Shown here in pieces: positions 14,541-15,457 of a stretch of 15,457 nucleotides of DNA. The position numbers and the translations under genes are program-made. A model generated the notes under the pieces. It was given only the letters and a program-made list of their open reading frames with translations, did no database searches and was not told where the DNA came from. This stretch comes from Fibrobacterota bacterium. Its GTDB lineage: Bacteria; Fibrobacterota; Chitinivibrionia; Chitinivibrionales; Chitinispirillaceae. Location of the stretch: positions 1-15,457 of the forward strand of contig JAEZKC010000069.1 of NCBI GenBank assembly GCA_023436205.1, read 5' to 3'. Each line of letters opens with the position of its first letter. The stretch's first letter is position 1.

Positions 14541-15457
14541 TTAGGCTTCAGCACAGACAGCATCAAATTCTGATTGTACTGTCTTCAGATCCTGCCTGAT
14601 CTGAAGCATCTGTGGGCAGACTTCCTCACACATACCACATTCTACGCAGTTCTTCGCCTTTTGCTGTTCCTCGAAGTTGAAGGTCCACTGCCATCTGATA
14701 TCACCCTTATTCCCATATCTGCCGTAGTCATTCCACAAGCCGAAGCTTCTCGGAATATTAACTCCAGCCGGGCAGGGCATACAGTAGGAGCAGCCGGTAC
14801 AGCCGTTTTTTACCTTGTTTTTCAGAATGAGGGCAACTTTCTTGACTGCATCCTGCTCTTCTGTATTCAACGCTGTAAATGTCTCAAAAGTATGCAGGTT
14901 ATCCCCCACCTGCTCTTCCTCTGACATACCGCTAAGGATAACCTTTACGTTAGGCAAAGAGCCGACCCACCTCAAGGCCCAGGAAGCAGGACTTTGTCCC
15001 GGCTGAATGTCCTCGAAGATCTGAGCAGCGTTATCAGGAAGCTTCGCCAGGGAACCACCCTTTACCGGTTCCATGATGATTACAGGTACACCAAGCTCTT
15101 CCGCTAACTGATACCCTTTCATCCCAGCCTGGATCAGTGTATCCATATAATTCAGCTGGATCTGACAGAAATCCCATTGCCTGTATTTTATGATTTCTTC
15201 AAATGCCTCATATTCATCATGGAAAGAAAAGCCCAGATACTTAATTTTTCCTTCCTCCTTAAGCTGATCCAGGTAATCCAGAATGCCGAGCCTGACCATA
15301 TGATGAAAGGTATCCCGATTGAAGGAATGACACAGATAAAAATCAATATAATCCTTGTTTAACCTGATTAGCTGTTCTTCAAATATACGAACGGCATCCT
15401 CCCGGGATTCCACCATCCAGATCGGAAGCTTGGTAGCTATATAGTATGAGCTGCGGT
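14541..15457 (-). CDS. Aldo/keto reductase with C-terminal double [4Fe-4S] ferredoxin-type domain, N-terminus off-window
   Basis: The frame stays open to the right edge, reading RSSYYIATKLPIW before the first internal Met, so the gene starts beyond the window. The TIM-barrel AKR fold is clear: IATKLP carries the catalytic Lys, DFYLCHS the catalytic His, then GKIKYLGFSFHD, VPVIIMEPVKGG and SPASWALRWVGSLPNVKVILSGMS at the NADP-binding end. Counting from the Met at 15416, Cys206/209/212/215 (CTGCSYCMPCP) and Cys257/260/263/267 (CVECGMCEEVCP) form two ferredoxin-like motifs. This architecture is common in anaerobes, where the enzyme may pass electrons between the clusters and a carbonyl substrate; the substrate is unknown. 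The catalytic Asp and Tyr lie off-window. The terminator at 14478-14522 follows. Confidence is high for the family, low for the reaction. Confidence 0.92.
   Translation of the reverse strand, partial: RSSYYIATKLPIWMVESREDAVRIFEEQLIRLNKDYIDFYLCHSFNRDTFHHMVRLGILDYLDQLKEEGKIKYLGFSFHDEYEAFEEIIKYRQWDFCQIQLNYMDTLIQAGMKGYQLAEELGVPVIIMEPVKGGSLAKLPDNAAQIFEDIQPGQSPASWALRWVGSLPNVKVILSGMSEEEQVGDNLHTFETFTALNTEEQDAVKKVALILKNKVKNGCTGCSYCMPCPAGVNIPRSFGLWNDYGRYGNKGDIRWQWTFNFEEQQKAKNCVECGMCEEVCPQMLQIRQDLKTVQSEFDAVCAEA

Noticed and set aside
1..15457. CRISPR array, tRNA/rRNA genes, transposase or integrase
   Set aside because: No regularly spaced repeats, cloverleaf-like sequence or recognisable recombinase was seen on either strand by eye.

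Overview
The window looks like part of the chromosome of a low-GC, spore-forming anaerobic Firmicute, most likely a Clostridia/Lachnospiraceae relative. The reasons are AT-rich intergenic DNA, strong AGGAGG-type ribosome binding sites, a Csp-like subtilase, a LysM-GH18 protein of the spore SleL/YaaH type, an ECF sigma/DUF4179 pair, and an aldo/keto reductase fused to a ferredoxin domain. All family names come from reading motifs; no search was run.

Layout. (1) 1-1140, plus: the C-terminal half of an Lhr-like superfamily 2 helicase, cut by the window edge and visibly more GC-rich than the rest. A ribosome binding site and ATG for a next gene follow at once, but that reading frame dies after 16 codons, so the helicase operon appears cut at this point. 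(2) 1176-4291, minus: a LysM-GH18 protein followed by a Csp-type S8 protease. The protease is split by a one-base frameshift in a homopolymer. The GH18 protein has lost its catalytic acid residues. Together they suggest a spore-envelope or germination gene pair, one member a pseudoenzyme and the other broken or mis-sequenced. (3) 4406-7447, plus: a run of small genes behind a good sigma-A promoter and ended by a 13-bp hairpin. They encode a flavodoxin/Fe-S flavoprotein-type oxidoreductase, a SAM methyltransferase, a lipoprotein and a GyrI-like effector-binding protein, with a probable gene scrap at 5821-5946. (4) 7460-9568, minus: a complete dCache methyl-accepting chemotaxis protein. (5) 9845-11481, plus: a membrane protein with a signal peptide, then a CTP-synthase-type glutamine amidotransferase whose catalytic His and Glu are both Gln. 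(6) 11567-13601, minus: a DUF4179 anti-sigma-like membrane protein and its ECF sigma factor, with overlapping genes and a promoter and leader hairpin upstream. (7) 13944-14435, plus: a stand-alone Imm5-like putative immunity protein with an inverted repeat over its -10 region. (8) 14541 to the right edge, minus: an aldo/keto reductase with two Fe-S motifs, missing its N-terminus.

Convergent pairs are separated by long hairpins that could terminate in both directions (7414-7447, 11510-11545, 14478-14522). The exception is the helicase/subtilase junction, where no hairpin is seen; this fits a rearrangement there. I see no tRNA, rRNA, CRISPR array or intact transposase. I did not find a clearly new multi-gene system. 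The best leads are the pseudo-GH18/frameshifted protease pair, the truncated helicase operon, the triad-less amidotransferase and the two inverted repeats in the 13602-13943 intergenic region.
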